Assembly: GCF_003337305.1 (NCBI RefSeq)
Contig: NZ_QPJO01000005.1
Location: 282,954 to 346,953, forward strand
Reading direction: 5' to 3'
DNA: 64,000 nt
Source of the DNA: Winogradskyella arenosi
GTDB lineage: Bacteria > Bacteroidota > Bacteroidia > Flavobacteriales > Flavobacteriaceae
This document shows, in pieces, positions 48,052 to 56,510 of the stretch. Below the pieces are notes generated by a model that saw only the letters and a program-made list of their open reading frames with translations, was not told where the DNA came from and searched no databases. Both the position numbers and the translations under genes were made by a program. Within the stretch, counting starts at the first letter, position 1, and each line of letters starts with the position of its first letter.

Positions 48052-48420
48052 TTATTTTATGTGTTTTAGTGCTACAATTTTATAATCCTCATAGATTTCA
48101 GCGTCTCCATTTTCATCAATTTCTTCATAGGTTGTAACTTCATAAGTGATTTCAAACCGTTTACCAACCCATTCCTTAGATTTTAAATTAAGCGTTTTCA
48201 AAAGCCCTTCCTTCAAATCTGAAAAGTAAATTATAGTGGTATCCTCATCATCATTTAGGTCTTCTGCTATAACAAAGGCATAGCCATCATTAACATCATA
48301 ACCATCATAAACCCCTTCGGAAGTAATCACTTTGGTGTTTTGACATGGGTTAGCGTTCAAGGCGTTAATTGGTAACGTCGCTAGGAATAACACTATAATA
48401 CTGAATTTTAATACGTTCAT
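48052..48420 (-). CDS. Small exported protein of unknown function
   Basis: 122 residues. A signal peptide (MNVLKFSIIVLFLATLPINALNA, cleavage near 23-24) precedes an acidic mature part of about 100 residues with one Cys (Cys26) and runs of Asp/Glu (DLNDDEDTTIIYF, EIDENGDAEIYEDYK). The pattern of alternating hydrophobic and charged residues suggests a small beta-sandwich. I recognise no family. The 5' leader has a hairpin AGCTGA/TCAGCT (48436-48453). Single gene, with its terminator inside the GT-C gene. Confidence 0.7.
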   Translation of the reverse strand: MNVLKFSIIVLFLATLPINALNANPCQNTKVITSEGVYDGYDVNDGYAFVIAEDLNDDEDTTIIYFSDLKEGLLKTLNLKSKEWVGKRFEITYEVTTYEEIDENGDAEIYEDYKIVALKHIK

Positions 48421-48737
48421 GAGATTGTATTTTTAAGCTGAAATTAATCAGCTATAATTAATTTTAGTTTAAGGTTTTGGGATTTTGCCACCTCAAGCCC
48501 AAATGCTTTTAGATTACAACCGCTAGGGTTTAATGTCTGTGGATCGGAATGTGAACGTGTATTTTGAAGTGTTATCGTTTTAAGGTTATAAGGATAGGTA
48601 TTTTAAAAGTTAAATAAAAATTCCAGGTTTGCCCCAGAATGTTTGGTAAAAAAAACTCAGCTTAACCCTTTAATTAAAAAAAGTAGCACTGAGTTTCTAT
48701 AATTGTGTAAAAAATAAGGTCTATGTTAAGACGCTTC
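48421..48737. other. Non-coding spacer with a terminator
   Basis: 317 bases between two minus-strand genes. Apart from the leader hairpin of the small exported protein (48436-48453) and the terminator at 48653-48696 I see no ORF with protein-like composition. A slightly GC-richer patch at 48490-48560 has no readable frame. Confidence 0.4.
48653..48696 (-). terminator. Terminator of the polyamine operon side
   Basis: AAACTCAG (48653-48660) with CTGAGTTT (48689-48696) and a long AT-rich loop. On the minus strand the second arm continues into a T-run (complement of 48648-48655). Confidence 0.6.
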
Positions 48738-49064
48738 TTAAGAAAAATCTTCGTCTTCAGCTCCAGGTTCTAATTCCGGATCTACAACCGCATTAGGATC
48801 ATCATCTTCGAAATCTTCATAATCTTCTTCGTCATAATTCTCCATCGTTTGCTCTAGCTTCGTACTGACTTTTACTAAATACTTAGTATCTTCAGTAGTC
48901 ACCTCTACGGCATCAACAATTTCATTTTTTGCATTTTTAAACGAAATCACGTTGTCATCATCGTACCCATCAGGATATTTTTCGACCAGAAGGGCTAAAA
49001 TTTCAGGGGTCAATTTTTTGAAATCAACTATAACTCGTTTTAAATGTGCGTCTTTTGGTTTCAT
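48738..49064 (-). CDS. Acidic protein of unknown function
   Basis: 108 residues. The first 60 form a small domain (VIVDFKKLTPEILALLVEKY, then YPDGYDDDNVISFKNAKNE) that I recognise only as a conserved Flavobacteria hypothetical. The last 35 residues are almost all Asp and Glu (DEEDYEDFEDDDP), likely disordered. No signal peptide. It lies 45 bases after the GNAT-nitrilase gene and is probably the last gene of the speA operon. The acidic tail could bind a cation, a basic protein or a polyamine, but that is a guess from composition. Confidence 0.7.
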   Translation of the reverse strand: MKPKDAHLKRVIVDFKKLTPEILALLVEKYPDGYDDDNVISFKNAKNEIVDAVEVTTEDTKYLVKVSTKLEQTMENYDEEDYEDFEDDDPNAVVDPELEPGAEDEDFS

Positions 49065-49109
49065 TATCTAATATTATTTCTAAAGCTAATTTTTTTTTAA
49101 ATATAATAC

Positions 49110-50642
49110 TTATTTACTTACTCGTATAACATCGTAAACATCTTTTCTACGATCTTTTAAATTCTTTACGGCACCAAAAGCATGCAACTCCCTTAATAGA
49201 CCTAGGTCTACATCGGCCACTAAAATCATTTCAGTATTCGCCGTTGTTTCGGCTTTAATCCCATGACTCGGAAAGGCAAAATCACATGGCGTAAACACCG
49301 CAGACTGTGCATATTGTATATCCATATTGCTCACATTAGGCAAATTTCCTACACTTCCAGCTATAGCGACATAACATTCATTTTCTATGGCACGGGCTTG
49401 AGCACAAAGGCGCACACGCGAATAGCCATTTTGCGTATCGGTTAAAAAGGGCACAAACAAAATATCCATCCCTTCATCTGCCAATAATCTAGACAACTCA
49501 GGAAACTCCGAATCGTAGCAAATTAAAACGCCTATTTTACCAGCATCAGTTTCAAAAGTTTTTAATTGATGGCCGCGTTGCATGCCCCATACTTTAGCTT
49601 CATCTGGAGTGACATGTATTTTTTCGTAACGTTCTAAACTTCCATCACGACGGCATAAATACCCTACATTATAAAGTACATCATCTACCAGCTCGGGCAT
49701 ACTTCCTGTAATAATATTAATATTATAAGAAATAGACAACTGCTGCATTTTCTCTACAATGGTTTGGGTATAACGCGCTAGTTCTCTAATGGCTTGTGGC
49801 TCGTGCAAATGATTGTACTTTGCCATTAATGGCGCATTAAAAAACTCCGGAAACACTGCAAAATCTGAACGGTAAGCAGACACACTATCCACAAAATATT
49901 CTACCTGCTGCATCAAATCTTCTAAAGTCTTATAAGGTCGCATTTGCCATTGAATCAACCCTAAACGTACCACCGTTTTTACACTGCTCGCCTTTTTATT
50001 AGGTTTGGTATAATAGATATTATCCCATTCCATCAACACCGCATACTCGCTCGAAGCCGTATCCCCTTCTAAGTAGCCTTTAATAATTCTTATAGGATGA
50101 AAATCGTTTGAGGTTTGAAAGTTTAATACCGGATCATGAATTTCCTTATGCTTTACCTTCTGTAGGTATTCTTTAGGGGAATACTGTGCCTTATACTTAT
50201 GGTAATTAGGGATCCTCCCTCCAAAAACAATACCTTTAAGGTTTAAGTTTTCACACAATTCTTTTCGGTAATCATAAAGACGACGTCCTAATCTAAGGCC
50301 TCTAAATTCTGGTTTTATAAACACATCAATACCATAAAGCACATCGCCATGAGGATCGTGATTCTTAAACTTATCGCCTTCAATAATATCGGCATAGGTA
50401 TGGTTATCGTCAATTTTATCGTAATCTACAATTAAGGATAATGCACAACCCGCCAATTGCCCATCGATACGGATTACCACTTGACCTTCAGAAAATATAG
50501 ACGTTAAACGTGCAATATGTTCTTTTTTCCAATAAGAATTTAACACCCCATCATAGGCTTCTAGGGTGGCCGATTTCAATTCTTCAAAATCGTCCACCGT
50601 TAGAAAACTTAAGGTAATATTATCAATTTTATGATCTTCCAT
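49110..50642 (-). CDS. GNAT acetyltransferase - nitrilase fusion
   Basis: 510 residues, two domains. Residues about 5-170 are a GNAT acetyltransferase with the acetyl-CoA loop near FRGLRLGRRLYDYR. Residues about 225-505 are a carbon-nitrogen hydrolase with the catalytic triad Glu266 (FPEFFNAP), Lys341 (YEKIHVTP) and Cys375 (LICYDSEFPEL). The nitrilase class includes N-carbamoylputrescine amidase and omega-amidases; the amide substrate here is unknown. Its ATG overlaps the stop of the deoxyhypusine-synthase-like gene by one base, so they are translated together, and a polyamine link (acetylation or amide hydrolysis) is a fair inference. Confidence 0.9.
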   Translation of the reverse strand: MEDHKIDNITLSFLTVDDFEELKSATLEAYDGVLNSYWKKEHIARLTSIFSEGQVVIRIDGQLAGCALSLIVDYDKIDDNHTYADIIEGDKFKNHDPHGDVLYGIDVFIKPEFRGLRLGRRLYDYRKELCENLNLKGIVFGGRIPNYHKYKAQYSPKEYLQKVKHKEIHDPVLNFQTSNDFHPIRIIKGYLEGDTASSEYAVLMEWDNIYYTKPNKKASSVKTVVRLGLIQWQMRPYKTLEDLMQQVEYFVDSVSAYRSDFAVFPEFFNAPLMAKYNHLHEPQAIRELARYTQTIVEKMQQLSISYNINIITGSMPELVDDVLYNVGYLCRRDGSLERYEKIHVTPDEAKVWGMQRGHQLKTFETDAGKIGVLICYDSEFPELSRLLADEGMDILFVPFLTDTQNGYSRVRLCAQARAIENECYVAIAGSVGNLPNVSNMDIQYAQSAVFTPCDFAFPSHGIKAETTANTEMILVADVDLGLLRELHAFGAVKNLKDRRKDVYDVIRVSK

Positions 50643-51619
50643 TACATCTCTAAGAGATAAGCAAATATTAAAGGCGCCACGATAGTCGCATCACTTTCAA
50701 TAATAAATTTAGGGGTATTAATATCAAGTTTGCCCCAAGTTATTTTTTCATTTGGAACAGCCCCTGAGTAGGACCCGTAACTGGTGGTACTATCACTAAT
50801 CTGGCAGAAATAACTCCAAAATGGGGTTTCGGTACGTTCCATATCTTGGTACAACATTGGCACAACACAAATAGGAAAATCTCCTGCAATTCCACCTCCT
50901 ATTTGAAAGAACCCAATACCATTTTCAGAATGATCCGTATACCAATCCGCCAAAAAGGTCATGTATTCTATCCCCGATTTTACCGTACTCGCCTTCAATT
51001 CACCTTTAAGGACGTAGCTTGCAAAAATATTTCCCATGGTACTATCTTCCCATCCTGGACAAACAATAGGTAGATTTTTTTCCGCTGCGGCATACATCCA
51101 TGAATCCTTGAGATCAATCTCATAATGCTCTTCTAAAACCCCAGATAATAATAATTTGTACATGTATTCATGTGGTAAATAGCGTTCGCCTTTGGCCTCG
51201 GCATCTTTCCAAATTTTTACGATATGTTCTTGAATTCTTCTGAACGCCTCTTCCTCTGGAATACAGGTATCTGTAACACGGTTCAGGCCTTTTTCTAACA
51301 ACTCCCATTCTTCTTGAGGGGTTAAATCTCTATAATTAGGCACACGCTTATAGTGAGAGTGTGCTACCAAATTCATAATATCTTCTTCTAAATTGGCTCC
51401 TGTACAGGATACGATTTGCACTTTATCTTGACGGATCATTTCAGCAAAAATCTTTCCCAATTCCGCCGTACTCATGGCACCGGCTAAAGACACCAACATC
51501 TTGGCTCCCGAATTTAGTTGGGCTTCATAACCTTTAGCCGCATCCACTAAGGCCGCTGCATTAAAGTGTAAATAATATTTTTCTATGAATTTTGAAATTT
51601 CTCCTTTATTAGTAGTCAT
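50642..51619 (-). CDS. Deoxyhypusine-synthase-like protein, probable homospermidine synthase
   Basis: 325 residues when started at the Met at 51617-51619; an upstream in-frame start at 51703 would overlap speB by 95 bases and adds a Lys/Thr-rich tail, so I prefer the shorter form. The NAD site lies in MLVSLAGAMSTAELG and SCTGANLEED, and the enzyme lysine is Lys297 in KITWGKLD after YSGAVPNE. Where eukaryotic enzymes have GGGxxKHH it has GGGIAGDFP (241-249). Bacteria lack eIF5A, so protein modification is unlikely. Between speB and a nitrilase fusion, synthesis of homospermidine from putrescine is the best reading. Confidence 0.88.
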   Translation of the reverse strand: MTTNKGEISKFIEKYYLHFNAAALVDAAKGYEAQLNSGAKMLVSLAGAMSTAELGKIFAEMIRQDKVQIVSCTGANLEEDIMNLVAHSHYKRVPNYRDLTPQEEWELLEKGLNRVTDTCIPEEEAFRRIQEHIVKIWKDAEAKGERYLPHEYMYKLLLSGVLEEHYEIDLKDSWMYAAAEKNLPIVCPGWEDSTMGNIFASYVLKGELKASTVKSGIEYMTFLADWYTDHSENGIGFFQIGGGIAGDFPICVVPMLYQDMERTETPFWSYFCQISDSTTSYGSYSGAVPNEKITWGKLDINTPKFIIESDATIVAPLIFAYLLEM

Positions 51620-52550
51620 CTTCTGTGTTGAATTTAGATTTTTTGTTTCCGGCTTGGGTTGTATCGTTGAAGTTACTTTCAAAATTATCTTCGATATTCT
51701 CATTTTGAAATTTATAACTCAACATTTTGTAATAGAGTTTGGCAGCTAAAAAGTCTGAGGACTTTTCCTGTTCATTTGGGCATAATTCTACGATATCAAA
51801 TCCGACAACATTTTTCTCTTTAAACACCAATTTTAGGAATTCTAAGGTTTCGTAATACAACAAGCCTCCTGGCTCTGGTGTTCCTGTACTTGGCATAATG
51901 GAAGGATCAAAAGCATCCAAATCGAAAGTAATAAATACATTATCTGTCATTTGATCTATAGCCGCATCCATCCAACTATCCTCCATAACCATGTCATGAG
52001 CAAAATAAGTTTTCTCCTTATCCATCACCGTTTTCTCAATACTATCCATAGAACGGATTCCTACCTGAATAAGGTTGGTCGTTTGGCTTGCTTCATAAAC
52101 CGCACAGGCATGATTGCAGGTAGAACCTTCATAGCTTTCGCGCAGATCGGCATGGGCATCTATATGCAATACCGTAAGGTCATTAAACATTTCATTAAAG
52201 GCTCTAATGGTACCAATAGATACGGAATGTTCCCCTCCAAAAACGGTAACGAATTTATTCTTTTTTATAAATTTCTTAGTTCTTTGGTGTACCGCTTCTA
52301 CCATAGCTTCTGGCGAACTGTTTTCTGTCACAGCCTCGGCTAAATAAATGCCTTGTTGGTACACTTCAGAATCGGTTTCAATATCATAAAGTTCCATGTT
52401 TTCTGAAGCTTCTAAAAAAGCTTTAGGCCCTTTATCGGCTCCTTTTTGCCATGTGCTTGTACCATCATAAGGTACTGGAATAAGTACAATTTTAGCCGTT
52501 TCTAATTTTGCTAAATCTTCTGGAATACCAGCGTAAGTTATTGTTTTCAT
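51609..52550 (-). CDS. speB: Agmatinase
   Basis: 313 residues, ureohydrolase family. It splits agmatine to putrescine and urea. The manganese ligands are in place: His108 (GGEHSVSIG), Asp131, His133 and Asp135 (DAHADLRES), and Asp210 and Asp212 (TFDLDAFDPS). The final 30 residues are a polar Asn/Lys/Asp-rich extension past the fold. The 3' end overlaps the start of the deoxyhypusine-synthase-like gene by 11 bases, while 108 bases separate it from speA upstream. Cytoplasmic. Confidence 0.94.
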   Translation of the reverse strand: MKTITYAGIPEDLAKLETAKIVLIPVPYDGTSTWQKGADKGPKAFLEASENMELYDIETDSEVYQQGIYLAEAVTENSSPEAMVEAVHQRTKKFIKKNKFVTVFGGEHSVSIGTIRAFNEMFNDLTVLHIDAHADLRESYEGSTCNHACAVYEASQTTNLIQVGIRSMDSIEKTVMDKEKTYFAHDMVMEDSWMDAAIDQMTDNVFITFDLDAFDPSIMPSTGTPEPGGLLYYETLEFLKLVFKEKNVVGFDIVELCPNEQEKSSDFLAAKLYYKMLSYKFQNENIEDNFESNFNDTTQAGNKKSKFNTEDDY

Positions 52551-52658
52551 AATCTTTTTCTGCGGCAGCAGAAATCTTATTTAAGTTATCATTTAATTGA
52601 AAAAACACTCTTAATTCCCTTTAGGGGACCTTTTAAATTCGTGAGCTTTTCTATGTAT

Positions 52659-54104
52659 TTAAAATTCTTGATTCAAAAGTTCCTTGGCTTTAGAACTCTT
52701 TTCATTTTCTTGATGGTAACCTAAAAGCCCTAATAAGTTTTCGCTTTTTTGTTGCTCTGCAAACACCTCGGTATGTAAGTTTCCATCGGCATCCTTTTGA
52801 ATTAAAATATGCTTTGGTGTTGGAATTAAACAGTGTTGTAATCCTCCAAAACCTCCAATACTTTCTTGGTAGGCACCCGTATTAAAAAAGCCGATATACA
52901 AGGGTTTATCTTTGTTATATTTTGGCAAATAAATAGCGTTAACGTGCTGCTCACTGTTGTAATAATCATCACTATCACAGGTCAATCCTCCTAAAAGCAC
53001 ACGCTCATAACTATCGTTCCAGCGGTTAATAGGTAACATGATAAAGCGTTTATTAATCGCCCAAGTATCGGGTAAGGTAGTGATAAACGAGGAGTTGATC
53101 ATGTTCCACTTCTCGCGATCATTTTGTTGTTTTTGGTACAAAATTTTGTAAACCGCACCACCACTTTCGCCAACCGTAAAGCTTCCAAATTCTGTAAAAA
53201 TGTTTGGCACCTCAACACCTTCTTCTTCACAAACCAAATTGATTTGGTTTACGATTTCATCAACCATATAAGCATAGTCAAAATCAAAGGCTAGAGAATT
53301 TTTTATGGGAAATCCGCCACCAATATTTAGGCTATCTAAGCTTGGACAAATTTTCTTTAAAGCCGTATAGACCTTTAAACATTTGTGCAATTCATTCCAG
53401 TAATACGCATTATCTCTTATCCCCGTATTAATAAAGAAATGAAGCATTTTTAGGGCTACCTTCTTATTATTCTGAATTTGATTTTTATAAAAGGGTACAA
53501 TATTTTTATAGCCAATCCCTAAACGCGATGTATAAAACTCAAATTTTGGTTCTTCTTCAGAAGCAATTCGGATTCCAACTTTAAATTTGCCTTCTATTGC
53601 CTCAGATAATAAATCGATCTCTTCATAATTATCGATAATAGGAATGCAGTTTTCATGTCCCTCATTTATAAGATCAGCAATATTACTAATGTACTGGTCG
53701 CGTTTAAATCCGTTGCTCAACACATAAGTTTTATTGGTGATTTTACCCGCTTTCTTAAGCGTTTTAACAATATCAATATCAAAAGCCGAAGAGGTTTCGA
53801 TATGAATATCATTAGATAAAGCCTCATCTAAAACATGTTTAAAGTGCGAGCTTTTAGTACAATAACAATAATTGTACTGCCCTTTATATTGGTGTTTTTC
53901 AAACGCATCGGCAAACCACTTTTTGGCGCGCTGTATATTATTAGAAATTTGTGGTAAATAAGTAAACTTTAAAGGTACTCCATAATCTTCAACCAGTTTC
54001 ATAAGGTCTAAATCATGGAAATGCAAGGTTTTGTCCTCAAGTTTAAATTCGTCTTGAGGAAAGTGAAAGGATTGATCGATGAGATCAATGTATTTATTGT
54101 TCAT
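52659..54104 (-). CDS. speA: Arginine decarboxylase, short form
   Basis: 481 residues, fold-III PLP enzyme. It decarboxylates arginine to agmatine, the first step to putrescine. The likely PLP lysine is Lys84 (YCYCTKSSHFKH), and GGGFP near 265 and the C-terminal CDSDDYY near 378 carry phosphate-binding and second-subunit residues. It is about 180 residues shorter than the Escherichia coli enzyme and has less of the inserted helical bundle, as is usual in Bacteroidota. A small ORF precedes it by 70 bases in the same direction. First large gene of the polyamine operon. Confidence 0.92.
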   Translation of the reverse strand: MNNKYIDLIDQSFHFPQDEFKLEDKTLHFHDLDLMKLVEDYGVPLKFTYLPQISNNIQRAKKWFADAFEKHQYKGQYNYCYCTKSSHFKHVLDEALSNDIHIETSSAFDIDIVKTLKKAGKITNKTYVLSNGFKRDQYISNIADLINEGHENCIPIIDNYEEIDLLSEAIEGKFKVGIRIASEEEPKFEFYTSRLGIGYKNIVPFYKNQIQNNKKVALKMLHFFINTGIRDNAYYWNELHKCLKVYTALKKICPSLDSLNIGGGFPIKNSLAFDFDYAYMVDEIVNQINLVCEEEGVEVPNIFTEFGSFTVGESGGAVYKILYQKQQNDREKWNMINSSFITTLPDTWAINKRFIMLPINRWNDSYERVLLGGLTCDSDDYYNSEQHVNAIYLPKYNKDKPLYIGFFNTGAYQESIGGFGGLQHCLIPTPKHILIQKDADGNLHTEVFAEQQKSENLLGLLGYHQENEKSSKAKELLNQEF

Positions 54105-54174
54105 GTTGTCGATTAAAAAAATTCAAGTATAAAATAAAAAATATAAGCGTAAACTATGTTAAGGTTACGTTATA

Positions 54175-54327
54175 TCATACCTGAATTTGGCTTTGTGTCG
54201 TGGGTACAAAACCATAAATATGCTGGCTAGCAGCAATCGCAGAAGCGGAAGTTAGCTCTAAAATTCGGTTACTTAATCTATAAGCGGCTCTTGAATATGA
54301 CTTCCTAATTTTCAAGCGCCCGAACAT
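54175..54327 (-). CDS. 50-residue ORF in the speA leader
   Basis: ATG at 54325-54327, TGA at 54175-54177. The peptide starts MFGRLKIRKS and ends TQSQIQV. Five of the first 21 residues are Arg and three are Lys; the middle (ELTSASAIAASQHIYGF) looks like a normal folded or helical segment. There is no signal peptide. It lies 70 bases before speA on the same strand, downstream of a TAnnTTTG promoter, so it should be translated from the speA message. It may be a small protein of its own or a leader peptide whose Arg codons sense arginine or polyamine levels. I do not recognise it. Confidence 0.6.
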   Translation of the reverse strand: MFGRLKIRKSYSRAAYRLSNRILELTSASAIAASQHIYGFVPTTQSQIQV

Positions 54328-54396
54328 AAAAACATGTTTCAATTGTTCAGCTAAAATTGGGTTTATAATCGCTTTTGATCAGCACCAATTTCAAAA

Positions 54397-54404
54397 CAAA
54401 TGTA
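54397..54404 (-). promoter_or_regulatory. Candidate promoter of the speA operon
   Basis: On the minus strand the sequence reads TACATTTG, matching TAnnTTTG. The transcript would start near 54390, 63 bases before the small ORF. A TTG lies upstream but only 10 bases away, so the -33 part is not convincing. Confidence 0.5.
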
Positions 54405-54802
54405 TATTTTTTTTCAATACGTTGTACTTTTTATTTTTATTTTTGAAATTATTTTTATCACGTTGAGCTTACAACCTCTATAACCACACTAAAACATTGA
54501 ACTAAACCTAATTAAAATAAGCATAACAATTAAAAATGTCTAATTACAATAACGTATACTGAGCAAAAAAGAGTACAATCATCCATTTATTAGACCTAAA
54601 AAATAAGAACTATACCATTTATAAACCCCTTGAATAATAACAAGTCTTTTACTCGACTTAAACTCATATATATTAAATGGTATTTGAGACATATGGGCCA
54701 ATTAAACTTTAGAAGTTTAAAAAGAATTGGAGATTAAAAACTTTACAAATTTCGTTAGCTTTATGATGAATACATACTAGTACTTTTTCCTTATTCAAAA
54801 CA
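54405..54802. other. AT-rich divergent spacer, speA operon / unknown gene
   Basis: 398 bases upstream of two divergent units. It holds an inverted pair, ATACCATTTA (54612-54621) with TAAATGGTAT (54674-54683), 52 bases apart, and a small dyad AAACTT-TAG-AAGTTT near 54706-54720. No ORF with protein-like content was seen. The pair could be an operator. Confidence 0.4.
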
Positions 54803-55321
54803 ATGGATCCTGAAATAGAATTAAAACGCATTTGCGCCGAACATCAAGGCATTTTTAAACATGAGCCCACCAAAGTTAATGGTCCTTCAGGAAGTCTAAT
54901 TCATATTTCAAAATACAGCTTAGCGATTCCTTACCAGCAACATAGAATAACTATTGTCTACGATTATGGGAATTCGGATACTGCTACATTCAAAATTCAT
55001 CTTAAACAGCATCCTAAACAAGTTAAGTTTAAAATAAAGACTGTAGATCACCTTAGCCGCTTTTTACAATTTAAAAAGCATCGTTATTCGATTTCCTGTT
55101 CCAATTCAATTTTAAAAAACAGCATTAAAGCAAGTGTTAGAAAACATCAATTAGATGATTTGTTTGAAAACACCGCCTTTGAACTTCACAGCACTGGTCA
55201 GCATAAAAAAGACATTTATGAGATATTTTCTGTGTTTTCTTTAAAATATTCTTCGCATGCTGAAAGTGCCGCTGATCTATTAAATTTTCATAAAGCCCTC
55301 ATTAGATCTTGTTCTCGATAA
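54803..55321 (+). CDS. Cytoplasmic protein of unknown function
   Basis: 172 residues. No signal peptide or membrane segment. The first half alternates strands and basic residues (LAIPYQQHRITIVYDYGN, TATFKIHLKQHPKQVKFKIKTVDHL). The second half is helical with several Ser, His and Lys (SHAESAADLLNFHKALIRSC). Four cysteines are scattered. I recognise no family. The start ATG follows an AT-rich stretch with no clear ribosome site. The gene stands alone between the speA operon and the nucleoside hydrolase and has similar base use to its neighbours. Confidence 0.65.
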   Translation: MDPEIELKRICAEHQGIFKHEPTKVNGPSGSLIHISKYSLAIPYQQHRITIVYDYGNSDTATFKIHLKQHPKQVKFKIKTVDHLSRFLQFKKHRYSISCSNSILKNSIKASVRKHQLDDLFENTAFELHSTGQHKKDIYEIFSVFSLKYSSHAESAADLLNFHKALIRSCSR

Positions 55322-55556
55322 AACTCCTTAAAAAATGGTAGTGTTTAAACTTTTTCACCTTGAAGCCTTCTATTCGTCATATGACATTAGTAACCACACA
55401 GCTCTAAATTTTAAAAATTAGAACAAAAAAAGTTAAGTCTTTTTAATTAATCGCCTTACAAGTCGTAATAAATTAAGAATTTTACGACCTATACCTTCAA
55501 GCGTCGATACTCTTATTTAAAATTTAAGGATTTATAAACGCTGCTAAATTGATAAA

Positions 55557-56498
55557 ATGACACTATTAAACTCAAAACGCCTTACATTATTCTTTTTTAT
55601 AGCCACCTTAATAAGCGCTCCTTTCTGTTTAAAAGCTCAAGAAGCTGATAACAAATTAAACCTTATTATTGATGCTGATACCGCTAATGAAATTGATGAT
55701 TTATATGCTATTGTGAGAGCTATTTTAGAGCCCAAATTTAATTTAATTGCCATCTCTTCAGCACAATTTCATACCTCACCCTTGGCATCAGCACAAACCG
55801 TTAAAGAAAGCCAAGCCATCAATGAAACGCTATTAGAGCTTATGGATGTCACCAACGTTTCACTTCCTATAGGCAGTAACAAGCCTTTAGTTGAATATGG
55901 CAAACCGGTGAGTTCTGAAGCTTCTCAATTTATTATTAAAACCGCCCATAGTATGCCTGCGGGAGAGAAGTTGCATCTTGTTATTTTAGGGTCGTGTACC
56001 AATATTGCTTCGGCCATTTTAGAAGACCCAACAATAATTCCGAAAATTAAAGTGCATTACCTCGGGTTTTGGCATACACCAGAAACCAATGCTTACAATA
56101 AAAAAGAGTTTAACTCTGGAAACGACCCTATTGCTGTCGAGGTTTTACTGAATACGAAACCCTTAGATCTTAATGTTATGACCGCTACCACCAGTCAGCA
56201 TTTGGTTTTTACAAAGCAAAATGTAGACCGTCAATTAAAACACAAAGAAGGGGTTGCTCAATACTTAGTACAACGCTGGGAAACCTATGAACGTTGGTGG
56301 ACTAAGGACGACCCTGAAAAAACACAGTGGACCATGTGGGATGTGGCTATTATTGAAGCATTAGCCCGCCCTGAACTCTCTACCATAGAAAAAAAACGTA
56401 CACCACCAGAAAATACACAGCGCAACATAGGCATCCATACGCAAATTGATGCGACTGAAATGACACGTGATTTTTGGAATACTTTAAACAACTTATAA
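55557..56498 (+). CDS. Exported nucleoside hydrolase-like protein
   Basis: 313 residues. A signal peptide (cleavage near KAQ at 26-28) sends it to the periplasm. The metal site at the start of the IUNH fold reads LIIDADTANEIDD with Asp39, Asp41, Asp47 and Asp48; it is two residues longer than the classic DxDPGxDD loop. The distal metal ligand is in TMWDVAIIEA near 260. It should split a nucleoside to base and sugar. A kinase gene follows 12 bases later, making a likely two-gene salvage unit, though an outside hydrolase and an inside kinase would need an uptake step. Confidence 0.87.
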   Translation: MTLLNSKRLTLFFFIATLISAPFCLKAQEADNKLNLIIDADTANEIDDLYAIVRAILEPKFNLIAISSAQFHTSPLASAQTVKESQAINETLLELMDVTNVSLPIGSNKPLVEYGKPVSSEASQFIIKTAHSMPAGEKLHLVILGSCTNIASAILEDPTIIPKIKVHYLGFWHTPETNAYNKKEFNSGNDPIAVEVLLNTKPLDLNVMTATTSQHLVFTKQNVDRQLKHKEGVAQYLVQRWETYERWWTKDDPEKTQWTMWDVAIIEALARPELSTIEKKRTPPENTQRNIGIHTQIDATEMTRDFWNTLNNL

Positions 56499-56510
56499 CC
56501 GAAGTGCTTT

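Noticed and set aside
51620..51703. Upstream extension of the deoxyhypusine-synthase-like gene
   Set aside because: It would overlap speB by 95 bases and adds a segment without family similarity; the Met at 51619 gives normal length.
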